From a virus, in the IMG/VR virus record IMGVR_UViG_3300007623_000006, positions 47,097 to 111,096 of that record: DNA of 64,000 bases. The stretch is one strand, 5' to 3'. This document shows positions 62,954 through 64,000 of the stretch, piece after piece (the first letter of the stretch is position 1; each line of letters starts with the position of its first letter). The notes under the pieces were generated by a model that worked only from the letters and a program-made list of their open reading frames with translations, ran no database searches and was not told the DNA's origin. The translations under genes were made by a program, and so were the position numbers.

Positions 62954-63145
62954 TTTCAGGTTAGCGGGAATTTGTTGTGTATCTCCGTGAAAATAACCGA
63001 AAATACCTTAATAATCACTGAAATCCATTAAATCTTGTGGTTTTTTAGTCACTTTCAGATTGGATTATTCAATAAAATTTTAACATTCCAAAAGGTTCCA
63101 AAAGGTTCCAATTTCAGGTATCTCTAAGCCGACTTCGTATATAAT
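62954..63145 (+). promoter_or_regulatory. regulatory region before the 63.2-kb ATPase gene
   Basis: It contains TTTCAGGT at 62954-62961 and 63112-63119, an imperfect inverted repeat at about 63021-63065 (AATCCA/TGGATT arms), a direct repeat AAAGGTTCCA twice at 63091-63110 with TTCCA recurring every ten bases, and a promoter TCTAAG (63123-63128) -N11- TATAAT (63140-63145). Repeats in helical phase next to a promoter look like an operator. Confidence 0.5.
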
Positions 63146-63173
63146 AATGGTATATAAAAAGAAGGAAAGATAA

Positions 63174-64000
63174 ATGAGATTAGTTACTAGATATTCGGAC
63201 AAGGTTAGATTAAAAGATGAAAGTGGTAAGTATATGGTTAGAACATTAAAAAGTGACAATAAGTTTACTATCGGTGAAAATACATACCACATTAACTCTA
63301 ATGATGAGATTACTTTATTATCTGGTAATGAAGTTAATGTTGCTACTGAAGCACCTGTACAACAATTTGATATTAATGAACGGTTTTCACTTTTGAGTAC
63401 ATTCGTAGATTTAACGCTAGAAGGTCACAATGCAAGTACAATCATCTGTGGTAGCCCAGGTCTTGGGAAGTCTCATACTGTATTAGAGAGATTAGATGCT
63501 CATGGACTAGTAGAGGGTGATGATTATACAATTCATAAAGGTTATACTACACCAAAAGGTTTATACTCATTATTGTATGAGAACCGAAATGGAACTGTGG
63601 TCATTGATGATATGGATAGCGTATTTAAAGATGCTACAAGCCTCAACCTATTAAAAGCTGCCTTAGATTCTTACTCAAAAAGAATTGTATCTTGGAATTC
63701 AATGGGGTTTATAGACGATGGACTTCCTTCTCAATTTCTTTTCACTGGAAGGGTGATATTTATAACTAACAAGTCTTTATCAACATTAGATGATGCAGTT
63801 CGTTCAAGAAGTTTGGTAGCTGATGTTACAATGTCTACTGTAGAAAAAATTGAGAGAATGAGAAGTGTTGCTGCTGATATCTTACCTGAAATTAAACTTA
63901 GTACAAAAATGGAAGTAATTAATTTCATTGAAGAGAAAGCAGATTCAGTGAAAGAGCTAAACTTTAGAACACTTATTAAAGGTGCAAAAATTTTAGAAGC
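63174..64000 (+). CDS. AAA+ ATPase (partial, runs off the window)
   Basis: Open from an ATG with GAAGGA upstream to the window end, 275 codons so far. An unrecognised N-terminal region of about 80 residues precedes Walker A (GSPGLGKS at 93-100), Walker B (TVVIDDMDSVF), sensor 1 (VIFITNKS) and a likely arginine finger (AVRSRSL). It resembles AAA+ proteins found on phages and plasmids whose roles are not established. It is not close to the AAA+ gene at 4849 outside the motifs. It has its own promoter and upstream repeats. Confidence 0.85.
   Translation, partial: MRLVTRYSDKVRLKDESGKYMVRTLKSDNKFTIGENTYHINSNDEITLLSGNEVNVATEAPVQQFDINERFSLLSTFVDLTLEGHNASTIICGSPGLGKSHTVLERLDAHGLVEGDDYTIHKGYTTPKGLYSLLYENRNGTVVIDDMDSVFKDATSLNLLKAALDSYSKRIVSWNSMGFIDDGLPSQFLFTGRVIFITNKSLSTLDDAVRSRSLVADVTMSTVEKIERMRSVAADILPEIKLSTKMEVINFIEEKADSVKELNFRTLIKGAKILE

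Noticed and set aside
1-64000. tRNA genes, CRISPR arrays, insertion sequences or integrase/attachment sites.
   Set aside because: No cloverleaf with a TTCRA-type T loop, no regularly spaced repeat array of spacer type, and no transposase or integrase motif was found by reading.

Overview
The window is a strongly AT-rich, densely packed stretch of a T4-superfamily myovirus genome. The evidence is a block of recognisable T4-type replication genes (47, 46, 44, 62, 41, 30-like), short or overlapping gene junctions, almost complete plus-strand orientation, and repeated T4-style late promoter motifs (TATAAATA and a close variant AATAAATA). A second promoter class, TTTAAG-N11-TATAAT, occurs before ligase, the dioxygenase operon and several small genes, and in a weaker form before the helicase. 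Its TTTAAG box and TATAAT hexamer recall published Campylobacterota promoters, so a Campylobacter/Arcobacter/Sulfurimonas-type host is possible. That is only an inference.

Layout. 1-9.4 kb: replication/recombination (Mre11/Rad50-like gp47/gp46, a gp33-like coactivator candidate, clamp loader gp44 and gp62 with an extra AAA+ ATPase between them, a DHH phosphoesterase, DnaB-like gp41). 9.4-22.6 kb: fibre and appendage genes, including a 713-aa coiled-coil fibre, an 1110-aa protein, a beta-helix protein, a free-standing 60-aa RRXRR/PLMP domain and several tiny genes. 22.6-33.1 kb: an array of two alternating paralogous families (A about 170 aa, B about 200-400 aa; five A and seven B copies), interrupted by a DUF6445-like 2OG-Fe(II) oxygenase overlapping a U32-peptidase-like Fe-S protein gene. 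33.1-41 kb: two RCC1-type beta-propeller proteins with small partner genes and baseplate-like proteins. 41-55.5 kb: a 985-aa beta-helix protein, a giant repeat protein of about 3100 aa whose frame is broken by one missing base, and a minus-strand coiled-coil fibre. 55.5-61.5 kb: DNA ligase with an in-frame TAA at codon 32, small accessory genes, a SprT-like protease with a capsid-targeting-like N terminus, a membrane protein and a ribbon-helix-helix gene. 61.5-64 kb: about 800 bases without a convincing gene but with a promoter and a base composition unlike its surroundings, then an unknown gene and the start of another AAA+ ATPase.

How it fits together. The left block supplies recombination-dependent replication and the clamp loader that in T4 also links replication to late transcription. 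The middle 45 kb builds an elaborate virion surface or tail apparatus under late promoters. The oxygenase/U32 pair sits inside this structural region with its own middle-type promoter, so it may modify virion or host proteins. The most unusual points are the A/B gene-pair array, the paired O2-dependent and possibly O2-independent hydroxylase candidates, the lone PLMP-domain gene behind a leader that can hide its ribosome binding site, and the two broken genes, which could be real mutations or sequencing errors.
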